DNA of 47,675 nt, from contig JBEKCP010000001.1 of NCBI GenBank assembly GCA_050014815.1, forward strand, positions 1 through 47,675, read 5' to 3'. Shown here in pieces: positions 26,065 to 34,520 of this stretch; positions within the stretch are counted from its first letter, which is position 1, and each line of letters begins with the position of its first letter. The notes beneath the pieces were generated by a model. That model was given only the letters and a program-made list of their open reading frames with translations. It searched no databases and had not been told where the DNA came from. Origin of the DNA: JBEKCP01 sp050014815 (GTDB lineage Bacteria; Planctomycetota; Planctomycetia; Pirellulales; Thermoguttaceae). Both the position numbers and the translations under genes were made by a program.

Positions 26065-26092
26065 ATTTTACAGAGGATAGCTCGCCCGTCAA
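26065..26092 (-). promoter_or_regulatory. Sigma-70-like promoter
   Basis: On the minus strand there is TTGACG (26092-26087), a 16-bp spacer and TAAAAT (26070-26065), each matching the consensus at five of six positions. The -35 box overlaps the stop codon of the epoxide-hydrolase-like gene. The transcript would begin about 35 nt before the propeller gene at 26023. Confidence 0.5.
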
Positions 26093-27447
26093 GTAGCGTA
26101 CCTTTGCTGCCGCAAAAATTGGAGGAGCAAGCCGCTGACTCTTTCCGGCTGCTCTTGTTGCACCCAGTGCCCGGCCCCGTCCACCAAATGGCAGCCCCGC
26201 ATCGTGGTACATGCACTCCGCTGCATTTTCTCGATGTCACCGGGTTTCTGGTAGATCCCCCAATCGCTCCTTCCCGCGATGAAGCACGATGGCACGTCGA
26301 TCGTGCGTCCGCCGTAGGTTTGCATTTCGGCGGTGAACTTGCCGCTGGTCATGCACCGATACCATTGCAGGCCGCCCTGGAACCCGGTCCGGCCGAACTC
26401 GTCGCCGTACACGCGCAGTTCTTCGTCGGGAAGCCACTTGCACGCGGCGATCTCGGCCGCGGTCGGCATCTGGGCCGCCACGGTCTCGGCCATCCCCTTG
26501 TCGCGGTCCATGACGTAGTAGGTGGGGAGTTTCGCCAACTCGGCGGCGCTCCACGACTTCAGCGGAAAGGGCCGGTTCTGCTTCCAGTCGGCGCTCTTGT
26601 AGTGGAAATACGCGCGGAGGAAGGCGTGGACGCCCTGCGGGCACTTCCACATGTTATCGTTGGCTTCGCGCGTCGAGTAGTACCACTGGTAATGTTTCCG
26701 CGGCCGATCGAGCGCCGCCAATTCGCTGGGGATGTTGATGGGCGCGGGGTCCTGCGGCGCCTCGTTGGCAGTATTGAACGGCAGCGGCGGCGGGCCGGCG
26801 AACGGGGCGCTCATCAGCACCAGGCCGCGGAACACGTCCGGCCGCACCAGCGCGCACCAGGCCGCGACGAACGAGCCGAAGTCATGCCCCACCACCGCCG
26901 CCAGGGAACGGCAGCCGAGCGCCGAGACCAGTCCCAGCGAATCCCTGACCAGGTTGAGCATGCGGAACGAACCGAGGTCGCCGTCATAGTCGCCATCCCA
27001 GCCCGTGGTGCGACCGTAACCCCGCTGGTCGGGAGCGACTACGTGGAACCCGGCCGCGGCGAGCGGCAGCAGCACCTTTCGCCAACTGTACGCAAGCTCC
27101 GGAAAGCCATGCAACAGCAGGACGCAAGGCCGGTCCTTGGCCTCGAAACCGGCCTCGAGCACGTGCATCGTCAGACCGTTGATGTCGCCGACAAAACGGG
27201 AGCGGATGCCGGGCGGAAGAGCCGCCTTCGGGTAAGGGAGCATCTCGCTGGTCTTACCGCCCGTCGGCTCTTCGGAATGGCTCGGCGTTCGACCGCCAGG
27301 CGCGGGTTCAGCGGGCGCATCCGCCGAACGCGCCCGCGTCGCCGTCGCAGCGGCCCCCGCGGCGGCGACAAGACCGCCGATGAACTCGCGGCGCGTGAGA
27401 GTTCCGCGTTGGAATGGCACAAACATATCGCCCACCGACTTATTCAT
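26089..27447 (-). CDS. Tat-exported epoxide-hydrolase-like alpha/beta hydrolase
   Basis: The product has 452 residues. The GAGGAGGGG box five bases ahead fixes the ATG at 27447. A twin-arginine signal (TLTRREFIGGLVAAAGAA) indicates folded export. The alpha/beta-hydrolase core shows the oxyanion loop HGFPE (113-117), the nucleophile elbow GHDFGS with Asp about 189, a later acid at GRSDWGIY, and the catalytic His about 427 in GAGHWVQQEQPE. An Asp nucleophile together with HGFPE and the HW-QQE-P ending points to the epoxide hydrolase / haloalkane dehalogenase group. The cap region (about 215-330) is longer than usual and rich in Tyr and Trp. The substrate is unknown. Choosing between epoxide and halide chemistry needs the cap tyrosines, which I cannot place. 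Confidence 0.85.
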   Translation of the reverse strand: MNKSVGDMFVPFQRGTLTRREFIGGLVAAAGAAATATRARSADAPAEPAPGGRTPSHSEEPTGGKTSEMLPYPKAALPPGIRSRFVGDINGLTMHVLEAGFEAKDRPCVLLLHGFPELAYSWRKVLLPLAAAGFHVVAPDQRGYGRTTGWDGDYDGDLGSFRMLNLVRDSLGLVSALGCRSLAAVVGHDFGSFVAAWCALVRPDVFRGLVLMSAPFAGPPPLPFNTANEAPQDPAPINIPSELAALDRPRKHYQWYYSTREANDNMWKCPQGVHAFLRAYFHYKSADWKQNRPFPLKSWSAAELAKLPTYYVMDRDKGMAETVAAQMPTAAEIAACKWLPDEELRVYGDEFGRTGFQGGLQWYRCMTSGKFTAEMQTYGGRTIDVPSCFIAGRSDWGIYQKPGDIEKMQRSACTTMRGCHLVDGAGHWVQQEQPERVSGLLLQFLRQQRYAT

Positions 27448-27470
27448 AGCCCCTCCTCTTCAGGAGTGGG

Positions 27471-27550
27471 GGAAAGGGGACAGGCACCGTCGCCGCAATG
27501 CGTTTGCCCACCGCCACATCGAGCGTGGCGACGGAGCCAGTCCCCTTTCC
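27471..27550. repeat. REP-like hairpin element, copy 1
   Basis: The arms are 27471-27494 and 27527-27550 (24 bp, 22 paired) around a 32-bp centre. The ends read GGAAAGGGGACAGGCACC and, inverted, GGAAAGGGGACTGGCTCC. The only two mismatches sit in CAGGCA/CTGGCT, exactly as in copy 2 at 35818-35912. The element lies 17 bp after the stop of the FAD oxidoreductase gene and 23 bp before the start of the hydrolase gene. Confidence 0.75.
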
Positions 27551-27567
27551 AATCTTGCGCAGTAGTG

Positions 27568-30500
27568 CTAGTTCGTCGTACGAGTTCTCTCCTCGATTAC
27601 CGCCGCGGCGTGGCGCGCGAAGTGCCCGCGCACGTCCTGGGCGAACTGCCGCAGCGTCTTCTCGCCGAGGCCGCCGTGGTCGCCGCAACGGTACAGCGCA
27701 CGGGCGAGCATCAACTCGCGCAGCGCGGCGCTGCGGGCGGCGTCGCCATCGGTCCGGCTGGTCTCCGGCCGCTCACCCGGCGGGGGAAGCAAAATCGCAT
27801 GGCCGCCGATGCCTTCCTTCGCCAGCACCGCAGCGAGCGCGGGCGCGGCTGCCTTGTCGCCCAACGCCTCCAGGGCCAGCGCGACCGCGCGATGGTGCGA
27901 AAGCTGCTGGCCGGCGTCGAGTTCCGCGGCCTTGTCCAACAGCGGCCGCAGCGCACCAGGGTGCCGCGTGCGGCCCAAGGCGATGATCTTGCTGTCCAAC
28001 GGGCTGATGCTCGCGCCGAACTGGCCCATGCCTTTGAAGTTCCACCCCCGGTCCCACGTGGCGCCGGCAACGGCCTTTGCCAGCACCTCCGCGCCGCTGG
28101 CATCGCCCAACATCCCCAGGACATGGGCGTAAATCAGCTTCGCCTCGCCATCGGCCGACTTCAGGGCATTGCGCAACAGCGGGATCGACTGATCCAGGTG
28201 CGCCAACACGATCTCCAACTCGTTGTAGTTGTTCGCCAGTTGCGCGACCGCCGAGGCGACCGCTGCCGCCGGAAGCGGGAAGGAATCCTTCTGGCCGAGC
28301 ACTTCGGCCGGCAGAAGCCCCTTCTCCACAAGATGCCGCTGCAAGGCGCGGACATCGACCCGCCGCAACGTCGTGCCTTCCTTGGCTGCCGTCGCCGCCG
28401 CGACGCCGATCGCGTAGCCCTGGTTCTGGACGTCGGCCTGCATGCGGATCACCGGCAAGGCGTCGCGCTGGGCGCTCACGGCCAGCCCCGTCACCGCGAT
28501 CCCTTCCAACCCCTTGGGCAAGAGGCAGCGCAGCGGCACCTGGGCCAAGAGCGCCTCCTTGTGCGGCGCCCTCAGGAGGAACAATGGGTGGACCGTGTAA
28601 CCGTGGGTGTCGAAGTTGCTCTTGGCGATCGTGATCGTATCGGGGAACGTCCGCCGCGCGACGATGTCCATGGGCGAGATCTCGATGTCGCCGACGATGC
28701 GGCGGCGTTCGCGGCTGTCGATGAGTTGGGAAACGTCGAAGGCCGACGGATACTTGGCGCGAGCGTAGAGGAAGTGCTGCCACAGGTCCACGGCGTCGGT
28801 CTCGTCGACGAAAAGGTAGTCGGTGTTCGTGTAGCTGGCGCCCAGGTTCCGCGGCGGCAGGCCGGTTCCCTGCACGGCGATTTCCTGCGCGCCGCTGGTG
28901 ACGCACTCCGCGCCGGCCGCAGCGGCGATGTCGGCGCCCCCGGTGGCGTCGATGACGACCTTCGCCAGCACGGCACCGCGTCCGAAGGGCGTGGCGACCA
29001 CGGCGCCGCGCAACTTGCCGCCTTCGACCAGTGCGCCGCAGCCCAGGCACCCGAACCAAATCTCGGTGCCCGCGCGACGGTTCTCGACGCGCCACCACTC
29101 GGCCTTGGCGTTGACGTGGACCAGCGCCCCCATGCCCCGCACGCCGGCGTCGTGTTCGGCGGTGAAGCCGACGCGGTTGCCGAACCAGTACTTGCCGATC
29201 AACCCGTACGTACCGACGCCGCCGAGCATCGGCAGGTATTCGACGAGCAGGGTCTTGGCGCCTTGGCGGCCCGCGCCGATCCCGGCCGGGGCGCCGCCGG
29301 TGCCGCCGCCGATGACCACCACGTCGTACTCGCCCAATACCGGTAGTGCCCTGGCCTCGGCCGGCACGCGCGCGGCTGGTCTGAGCGCCGGGCGAAGTCC
29401 CGCGAGCGACTCGCGCACCTCGACCGCCGACCTTGCCGCGCCGGCGGCGCCGGCCAGGCGCACGCCGCCGGGGGCGGGCAGTTTCTTCGCCTCGTCGGCG
29501 GCCTGGAGGCCGACGCGCTGGCCGAGCGCGATCGCGTTGGCCGCGCGGACCAGTTTGGCCGCCGCCGCGCGGGAAACGTCGGCACAACCGCCGGCGATCC
29601 ACACGCGCGGCACGCCTGCGGGCCGCAGTGCCCCGAGGTCAACCGCCGCCGCGCCGGCGAAATCGCCCGGCTGCGAGACCGCGCCCTGAATGGCGTCGGG
29701 CGGAACCTGGAAGAGCGAGTCCGAGGCCTCGCCCAGGCGGGCATTCCACGTCTTGTCGCGCGCCGCCTGCTCGGCCTCGGCAAACGACCGCCACGAACCG
29801 TCGCGCATCGGCAGTTCCATGGCGCACTCATAGTAATCGAAAGCGACCGCCGCTGCCTTCGCCGGTTTCTCGCGCGGGTTCGCCTTCGCACGGGCCGGCC
29901 CCTTGAGTTTGCGGACCTTGACCCCGTCGGCGTCGATCGGCTGCGCGCTGATGACCACGCGGGTGAATGTCTGCGGGCCGGACGGATAGGGCGAGAACTT
30001 CGCGCCGGCCATCCGCGCGACAACGGCACGCTCGGTGGCATCGACGATCACCTTCGCCCGCACCGCCTGGCGGCCGGAGCGATTCGCCATCACGATGCCC
30101 GCCGGGTTGCCGTCGGCATCGCGGAGCACGTCGGTGGGCAGGCAGCCGGTGAGGAACGTCACCTTGGCCTGCAGGAGCGCGGCATCCAGAGCGGTCTTGA
30201 TCGCCAGCGGCGTCGCCGGGCTGCCGCCGTCGAAAAGCCGCTTCGCCAAGGGCGAGTCGGGCGTTTCCCCCTCGTCGAGCCACAACCGCATCGTGCCGGC
30301 GAGGTCTTCGCCCACGTAGGGGCGCGGCGCGGCCAGGAAGACCGTCGCCCCCCGGCTGGCCGCCGCACAGGCGGCGGCCACGCCGCCGCTGGTGCCGCCC
30401 ACGACCACCACGTCAACGTCGTAGGCCAGAGGCAGTTCGCGGGCCGATTCGAGAAGAGAGGCACAAGGGATTGGGGAATTGGGATTCGGCGACGGCATGG

Positions 30501-30585
30501 GGCGGTCGGCCGCCGCGCCGACGGCTGCCGCGGCAAGCAGCCCCAGCAGCGATCCCACGGCCAATGCACGCAGATTACGAAACAT
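27568..30585 (-). CDS. Exported double FAD-dependent oxidoreductase with HEAT-like C-terminus
   Basis: The product has 1005 residues. The ATG at 30585 follows AGGGAG, and the signal is FRNLRALAVGSLLGLLAAAA. A first FAD_oxidored-type Rossmann motif, DVDVVVVGGTSGGVAAACAA, lies at about 56-75, and a second, YDVVVIGGGTGGAPAGIG, at about 420-437 with LLVEYLPMLGGVGTYGLIGK following. The second unit is the longer and more complete one. The stretch from about 770 to the end contains HEAT-like helices (GEAKLIYAHVLGMLGDASGA, AVALALEALGDKAAAPALAA). FAD_oxidored (PF12831-like) proteins are abundant in planctomycetes and thought to act on sugars or cell-wall material. The Sec-type signal is unusual for a flavoprotein, since FAD would have to be inserted outside the cytoplasm. 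The substrate is unknown. Confidence 0.8.
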   Translation of the reverse strand: MFRNLRALAVGSLLGLLAAAAVGAAADRPMPSPNPNSPIPCASLLESARELPLAYDVDVVVVGGTSGGVAAACAAASRGATVFLAAPRPYVGEDLAGTMRLWLDEGETPDSPLAKRLFDGGSPATPLAIKTALDAALLQAKVTFLTGCLPTDVLRDADGNPAGIVMANRSGRQAVRAKVIVDATERAVVARMAGAKFSPYPSGPQTFTRVVISAQPIDADGVKVRKLKGPARAKANPREKPAKAAAVAFDYYECAMELPMRDGSWRSFAEAEQAARDKTWNARLGEASDSLFQVPPDAIQGAVSQPGDFAGAAAVDLGALRPAGVPRVWIAGGCADVSRAAAAKLVRAANAIALGQRVGLQAADEAKKLPAPGGVRLAGAAGAARSAVEVRESLAGLRPALRPAARVPAEARALPVLGEYDVVVIGGGTGGAPAGIGAGRQGAKTLLVEYLPMLGGVGTYGLIGKYWFGNRVGFTAEHDAGVRGMGALVHVNAKAEWWRVENRRAGTEIWFGCLGCGALVEGGKLRGAVVATPFGRGAVLAKVVIDATGGADIAAAAGAECVTSGAQEIAVQGTGLPPRNLGASYTNTDYLFVDETDAVDLWQHFLYARAKYPSAFDVSQLIDSRERRRIVGDIEISPMDIVARRTFPDTITIAKSNFDTHGYTVHPLFLLRAPHKEALLAQVPLRCLLPKGLEGIAVTGLAVSAQRDALPVIRMQADVQNQGYAIGVAAATAAKEGTTLRRVDVRALQRHLVEKGLLPAEVLGQKDSFPLPAAAVASAVAQLANNYNELEIVLAHLDQSIPLLRNALKSADGEAKLIYAHVLGMLGDASGAEVLAKAVAGATWDRGWNFKGMGQFGASISPLDSKIIALGRTRHPGALRPLLDKAAELDAGQQLSHHRAVALALEALGDKAAAPALAAVLAKEGIGGHAILLPPPGERPETSRTDGDAARSAALRELMLARALYRCGDHGGLGEKTLRQFAQDVRGHFARHAAAVIEERTRTTN

Positions 30586-30607
30586 GGTTCTGAGTCTCCC
30601 TGAACAT
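30502..30607 (-). repeat. Leader plus signal-peptide cassette C, copy 2
   Basis: This is the counterpart of 25940-26045. It encodes MFRNLRALAVGSLLGLLAAA and has the same leader with AGGGAG. Immediately upstream lies the AlgX-like relic, not the promoter seen with copy 1. Confidence 0.85.
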
Positions 30608-30656
30608 AAGTGCTGGGGCGGGATCGTGTTCCAGGCGAACGGCAGCGGCATGTTGA
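30607..30656 (-). pseudogene. Fragment of an AlgX-like SGNH gene
   Basis: Fifty bases on the minus strand encode NMPLPFAWNTIPPQHL and are clearly similar, at nucleotide level as well, to the part of the 331-residue AlgX-like gene that encodes NMPLAFGSNTIPPEHF (around 38712-38756). Similarity ends on both sides. It is a relic left in the 103-bp spacer between the aldo/keto-reductase-like gene and the FAD oxidoreductase gene, and it directly abuts cassette C. Confidence 0.6.
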
Positions 30657-30688
30657 GACCGTGAGATCAGCGGACCAGTATTCCGCAG

Positions 30689-31807
30689 CTACACGTACTC
30701 CCAATTCTTCAGCCACTGGTAATTCCCGGGCAGGTTGGCCCAGGCGTGGTCCATGGCGCGGTCCAGCTCGGCCCTCTCTTCCTTGTCCAACTCGCGGCGC
30801 TCCTTTACAGCCAGGGCGATGTTATCGACCTGCTCCACGGTAATCATGCCCGGTATCGGCGCGGTGATCGCCGGGTTGCAGAGGATGTAGCGGATGGCCA
30901 GCCGGGCGATCCGGTTGTCCTCTTCCCGATGCGGACTGTCGGGGGAGCTGTCGCCCTTGAACGCCGATCCGCTGGCGAACGGCTTGATGCCGAAGAAACC
31001 GCAGTTGCACTTGCGCACGCTGTCGAAGAAGCTGTCCTTTGCCAGGACCTTGCTCTTGGCGGTGTAAGGGGTGACGACCGCGTCGATCTGGTCGGGGAAC
31101 TTCTCGATCATGTAGCTCAGCCAGACCCGGTCGTGCGACGAGACGCCGGTCTTCCGCGCCTTGCCCGATTTCTTCGCCTTGTCCAGCGCGGCGGCGATCC
31201 CTTCGGATTCGGCCGGGGTGTGGGTCATAATGTACTGGCCGTCCGGTCCCCGCTTGCCGTCGACGCAGCAGGTGATGCGCCACAGGTCAACGTATTCCTC
31301 CTGGCACTGCTTCATGCCTTCTTCGAGGGTCGGCAGGAGGGCCTCGGGGGTGCGGCGGTCGGCGCGGCGGGCCTCGTTTTCGTACCAGGACCAGCCCAGG
31401 TGCATCTTATCGCGGCGCCCCTTCAACGCCTTGCTGTAGGCCTGGATCTCGCCGTGCGTGCAGGCGTCGATGTAGTTGATGCCCCGCTCCATGCAACGGG
31501 TGACAACCTCGTAACGGTTCTTCTGGAAATCGGGCCGCGCGACGTTGCCGCCGTAGTCGCCGATGCCTTGCCCGCCGATGATCTTCACGATCCGTTTCCA
31601 GTGCCCGCCCAGGCACACCGCCGAGACCATCCAGCCGGTCTTGCCGCAGAGGCGGTACTCCATGTCCGGGTTGTAGTTGATGATCTTGTTCGTGTCGGCG
31701 GCCTGGGCGTTGCCGACCTGAACGAAGGACAGGCCGGCGGCCAGGGCGGCCGCGCCCGCGGCCGTATCTCGCACAAACTCGCGACGGGTAACTCGCTGCT
31801 GGGTCAT
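30689..31807 (-). CDS. Tat-exported aldo/keto-reductase-like protein with a degenerate active site
   Basis: The product has 372 residues. AGGAGG six bases ahead supports the ATG at 31807. The twin-arginine signal is QRVTRREFVRDTAAGAAALA. The AKR barrel is recognisable from CGKTGWMVSAVCLGGHW, GINYIDACTHGE, AYSKALKGRRDKMHLGW, VDLWRIT and the late VEQVDNIALAV. The usual D-Y-K-H tetrad is not intact: after Asp114 the Tyr position is occupied by His118, the Lys after the third strand is missing (HLGWSWY), and the His normally following VDL-x is replaced (VDLWRITCC). NADPH-dependent reduction by the standard mechanism is therefore doubtful. It may bind a sugar or perform a different reaction. It lies 54 bp after the sugar isomerase-like gene. 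Confidence 0.82.
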   Translation of the reverse strand: MTQQRVTRREFVRDTAAGAAALAAGLSFVQVGNAQAADTNKIINYNPDMEYRLCGKTGWMVSAVCLGGHWKRIVKIIGGQGIGDYGGNVARPDFQKNRYEVVTRCMERGINYIDACTHGEIQAYSKALKGRRDKMHLGWSWYENEARRADRRTPEALLPTLEEGMKQCQEEYVDLWRITCCVDGKRGPDGQYIMTHTPAESEGIAAALDKAKKSGKARKTGVSSHDRVWLSYMIEKFPDQIDAVVTPYTAKSKVLAKDSFFDSVRKCNCGFFGIKPFASGSAFKGDSSPDSPHREEDNRIARLAIRYILCNPAITAPIPGMITVEQVDNIALAVKERRELDKEERAELDRAMDHAWANLPGNYQWLKNWEYV

Positions 31808-31861
31808 TCTATTCCTCCTGGTTCGCGTGGGGTGAATGCGTGTCCGGTTGCGGCTCCCGCA

Positions 31862-32746
31862 TCAGACGGGCACGGCCTTATCATAGCACTTTTTCAGGTA
31901 ATTGGCTGCCGTGGCCAGACCGGCTGCCATCTTTTCCGGCTCCGGGTGCCCGTGCATAAAGGGATTGACGTACCCGGCGTAGCCGGCCTTCGCCAGCGCG
32001 GCGATCCACGGCGTGAAGTCGGCCGGACCGTGGCCGGGAAGCTGGTTCATGGCCGGGGCGTGTTGCCAGGCGTAGAAGAACAAGAGTTGCTTTCCCGCGA
32101 CGGCAATGGCCTCCTCCACCGGCGCTCCAGCGGCTTGCAGGTGGTGCGGCGCCAGCGCAATCCCGACGCGAGGGTTCGTGTTGGCGTCCACGAAGGCCTT
32201 GAACGAGTCCAGGGAGTTCAGCAGGGCGCCGCCGTGGTTCTCGATCGCCAAATAGGAGTTGTGCTTCTCCGCCAGTTCGGCATCGCCCTTGAGGCCCTGC
32301 AGGAATGCCTTCATCTTCGCCGCGAGTTCCTCGGGCTTGCACCCACCGGCGCTGCCGCGGACAGCCACGCCGCCGCCTGCTTTGCCCAGCAACTCGGCGT
32401 ACCGGCCATACCCGCTCGCGTAGAGGCTAAAGGCGTAGAGTTTGAGCTTGAGCCGGTCGAGCATTGCCTTGAGCCCGTCGCCACCCAACTTATCGGCTTC
32501 GGACAGGTGCTTGTTTCCGCCGAACTGGTCCCAGATATCGACGGCCTCGAATCCCAGGGCCGCGATCCGTTGGCAAGCCTTTTCGAGGGGCAAGGAGCTG
32601 AACTGGATGGTCGAGGTGGAAAGCCGCATCGGCCAGCGTCGAGCGGCGCCGCTGGCCTTGGCTGCGCTGAATAGCGTGGCCCCCAGTAACGAACCCGCCA
32701 GGGTATCCCGCACAAACTCGCGTCGCGTTACATGTCGTCTAGTCAT
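31862..32746 (-). CDS. Tat-exported sugar isomerase/epimerase-like TIM barrel
   Basis: The product has 294 residues. AAGGAGAG precedes the ATG at 32746. The Tat signal is RRHVTRREFVRDTLAGSLLG. The mature part is an AP-endonuclease-2/xylose-isomerase-like barrel: IAALGFEAVDIWDQFGGNKH at strand 2, LAIENHGG (Glu about 169, a metal ligand of the family), GIALAPHHL and AGYAGYVNPFMHGHPEPE. The expected Asp-x-x-His ligand pair is changed to APHH. In planctomycetes such exported barrels often travel with Gfo/Idh/MocA proteins, as here (44 bp downstream of one), and several family members are now linked to 3-keto-sugar eliminations or epimerisations. That role is an inference for this gene. Confidence 0.83.
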   Translation of the reverse strand: MTRRHVTRREFVRDTLAGSLLGATLFSAAKASGAARRWPMRLSTSTIQFSSLPLEKACQRIAALGFEAVDIWDQFGGNKHLSEADKLGGDGLKAMLDRLKLKLYAFSLYASGYGRYAELLGKAGGGVAVRGSAGGCKPEELAAKMKAFLQGLKGDAELAEKHNSYLAIENHGGALLNSLDSFKAFVDANTNPRVGIALAPHHLQAAGAPVEEAIAVAGKQLLFFYAWQHAPAMNQLPGHGPADFTPWIAALAKAGYAGYVNPFMHGHPEPEKMAAGLATAANYLKKCYDKAVPV

Positions 32747-32790
32747 TTGCTCTCCTTATCGGGTGGTTCGGACGACTCCGAAAATAGTCC

Positions 32791-34203
32791 TCAGAGACTC
32801 CAGCCTTTCCGGTACTCCCGCTTCACGTACTGATTCAGTTCGGGGATGTTCGTGCATTTCATGGCGACGCCGTCCCATTGGACCTTCCGGCCGACGCCTG
32901 CCCACATCGCCAGGTTGCCGACCAACAGCGACTCGATGTACGGACCGGAAGCGTCGGGGAAGTTGGACGACGGCGGGACCCCGCCTTCCTTCACCGCCCG
33001 TAGGAAATCGGCGTGGATGCCGCGGGTCCGTGGGTACTTCTTCGGGGGCGCGGGGAACTCCTTGTGCTTCTCCTCGGGAACGATCCGCGTCCCACCCACG
33101 TAGACGTCGCAGAACATATAGCCCTTCTCGCCCACGAAGATCGTGCCGCCGCCGGTGAGGTTCCGGCCGTACTTCGCCGTCAATTCGTCGGCCAAGCGCG
33201 GGTAGTTGGGGCCTTTCGGGTACGGCCTGCCGTCTTTGTCCTTGGCGTTGGGATTGCTGTGCCTGCCGTCGTACCAGTAGGCCCGCAGCGTCGGCAAGCC
33301 GGGCCGCGGGAACTCGTAAAGGAGCGTGTTGAGCGTGGGCCAGACGCCGGGCGTGGCGCCCTCCTGCTCCACGGCCTCGACGCTGCTGGGGTACTTCAGT
33401 TGCAGGCCCCAGTGGACGGCATCGAACGTGTGCGCGCCGACGCAGGCCAGAAGTCCCGTGCCGTAGTCCTGCCACTGGTACCAGCCAGGGGCCGGATGCA
33501 GGCCGTCGCGGTACTCGGTGTACGCTCCGGGGCCGATCCACTCGTCCCAGTGCAGGCCCGCTGGGACCGGACGGTCCGCCATACGGGTCCGGCCGCCGTA
33601 GTACTGGTCCTGCCACGAGTGGGTTTCCAGGACGGTGCCGATGGCCCCGGCCTCCAGGTACTCGCGGAGCGCGCGGATGCCCTCGCCCGCGTGGCCCTGG
33701 TTGCCCATCTGCGTCATGACGTTGTACTTGCGGGCGGCCTCGCCCAGGGCACGTGCCTCGTAGATGTCGTGCGTCAGGGGTTTTTCGCAATAGACGTGCT
33801 TGCCCAGCTTGATGGCCATCATCGAGGCGCACGCATGTTGATTGTCCGGCACGGCGACGAACACCGCGTCGAGTTGCTTGTGTACCTCGTCGAACATCTT
33901 GCGATAATCGTAGTAGGTCTTGATCTTCGACACGTCTACGGCCGGGTTCTTGGCAAGCCCCTTGAGCGCGCCGGCCATGCGGTTGTCGTCCACGTCGACC
34001 AGGGCGACGAGGTGCTCGCTTGCGGCCACCGGGATGTGGGCACTTCCCCGGCCTCCGGAACCGATGACGGCCATACCGAGCTTGGAAGTGGGCGCCCGCT
34101 CGGCCAAGAGCGCCGGAGCGCCAAACGCACTCGCCCCGGCCGCCGCGGCCGCACCCGTCGCGGACTTCTTGAGCATCTGCCGCCGACTAAAACGTCTGTT
34201 CAT
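32791..34203 (-). CDS. Tat-exported Gfo/Idh/MocA oxidoreductase
   Basis: The product has 470 residues. The ATG at 34203 follows GGAGAAC, and a leader of about 240 nt with a promoter lies upstream. The Tat-like signal is RRFSRRQMLKKSATGAAAAA. The Rossmann fold shows KLGMAVIGSGGRGSAHIP (about 41-58), FVAVPDNQH and the family signature VYCEKPLTHD (Lys about 141). The C-terminal part has GLLACVGAHTFDAVHWGL, with a His that is often a catalytic or substrate ligand in this family. NAD(P)-bound exported members carry out sugar oxidation or reduction, often at C3, and acquire the cofactor before Tat export. The insert around 330-370 (GRHSNPNAKDKDGRPYPKGP) is typical of planctomycete members. Confidence 0.9.
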   Translation of the reverse strand: MNRRFSRRQMLKKSATGAAAAAGASAFGAPALLAERAPTSKLGMAVIGSGGRGSAHIPVAASEHLVALVDVDDNRMAGALKGLAKNPAVDVSKIKTYYDYRKMFDEVHKQLDAVFVAVPDNQHACASMMAIKLGKHVYCEKPLTHDIYEARALGEAARKYNVMTQMGNQGHAGEGIRALREYLEAGAIGTVLETHSWQDQYYGGRTRMADRPVPAGLHWDEWIGPGAYTEYRDGLHPAPGWYQWQDYGTGLLACVGAHTFDAVHWGLQLKYPSSVEAVEQEGATPGVWPTLNTLLYEFPRPGLPTLRAYWYDGRHSNPNAKDKDGRPYPKGPNYPRLADELTAKYGRNLTGGGTIFVGEKGYMFCDVYVGGTRIVPEEKHKEFPAPPKKYPRTRGIHADFLRAVKEGGVPPSSNFPDASGPYIESLLVGNLAMWAGVGRKVQWDGVAMKCTNIPELNQYVKREYRKGWSL

Positions 34204-34520
34204 GACAGTTCTCCATAGGTAGCCGTTCAACCCCTGGCACACGCCGAGGAATCAAGTCGGGTACGACTGCAATTCGTAACCGTTCACGGCGTTCTTGACC
34301 TTGTCACCCCTGCCGGAACGCCACGGCGGCAGGGCAACGGAATGTTTTCCACTATGGTCGGCTAAGACACCCGCGGCAACTGACCGCGGCATTGTTCTCC
34401 CGGGCCCGTTTTTCCGGGGCTTGTGATCTTGTTTGGCGGATTGCCCCTGAATATCTTCCCAGGGCTTCGGCTTGTCAAGCGTCTCCCAAGTCGCATGATC
34501 TCTTCTTCGCATGGATTGGT
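34204..34520 (-). other. 317-bp spacer: long structured leader
   Basis: The spacer between two Gfo/Idh/MocA genes contains a promoter (next entry) and a leader of about 240 nt. Within it are an 8-bp stem (34308-34315 pairing with 34327-34334, 11-nt loop) without a T-run and a CCGCGG/CCGCGG stem near 34371-34389. A 46-codon open frame (34392-34252) has a GGGAG box and the start PRSVAAGVLADHSGKHSVAL. I do not recognise it. A regulatory leader, a small peptide and a decayed gene are all possible. Confidence 0.4.
34450..34478 (-). promoter_or_regulatory. Sigma-70-like promoter
   Basis: On the minus strand a perfect TTGACA (34478-34473) is followed after 17 bp by GATATT (34455-34450, four of six consensus bases). 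It would drive the Gfo/Idh/MocA, isomerase and aldo/keto-reductase-like genes at 34203-30689. Confidence 0.45.

Noticed and set aside
26002..29346. 1114-codon open frame on the plus strand
   Set aside because: It is antisense to the epoxide-hydrolase-like and FAD oxidoreductase genes, which have clear motifs. The frame spans two genes and a REP-like spacer and shows no recognisable protein features.
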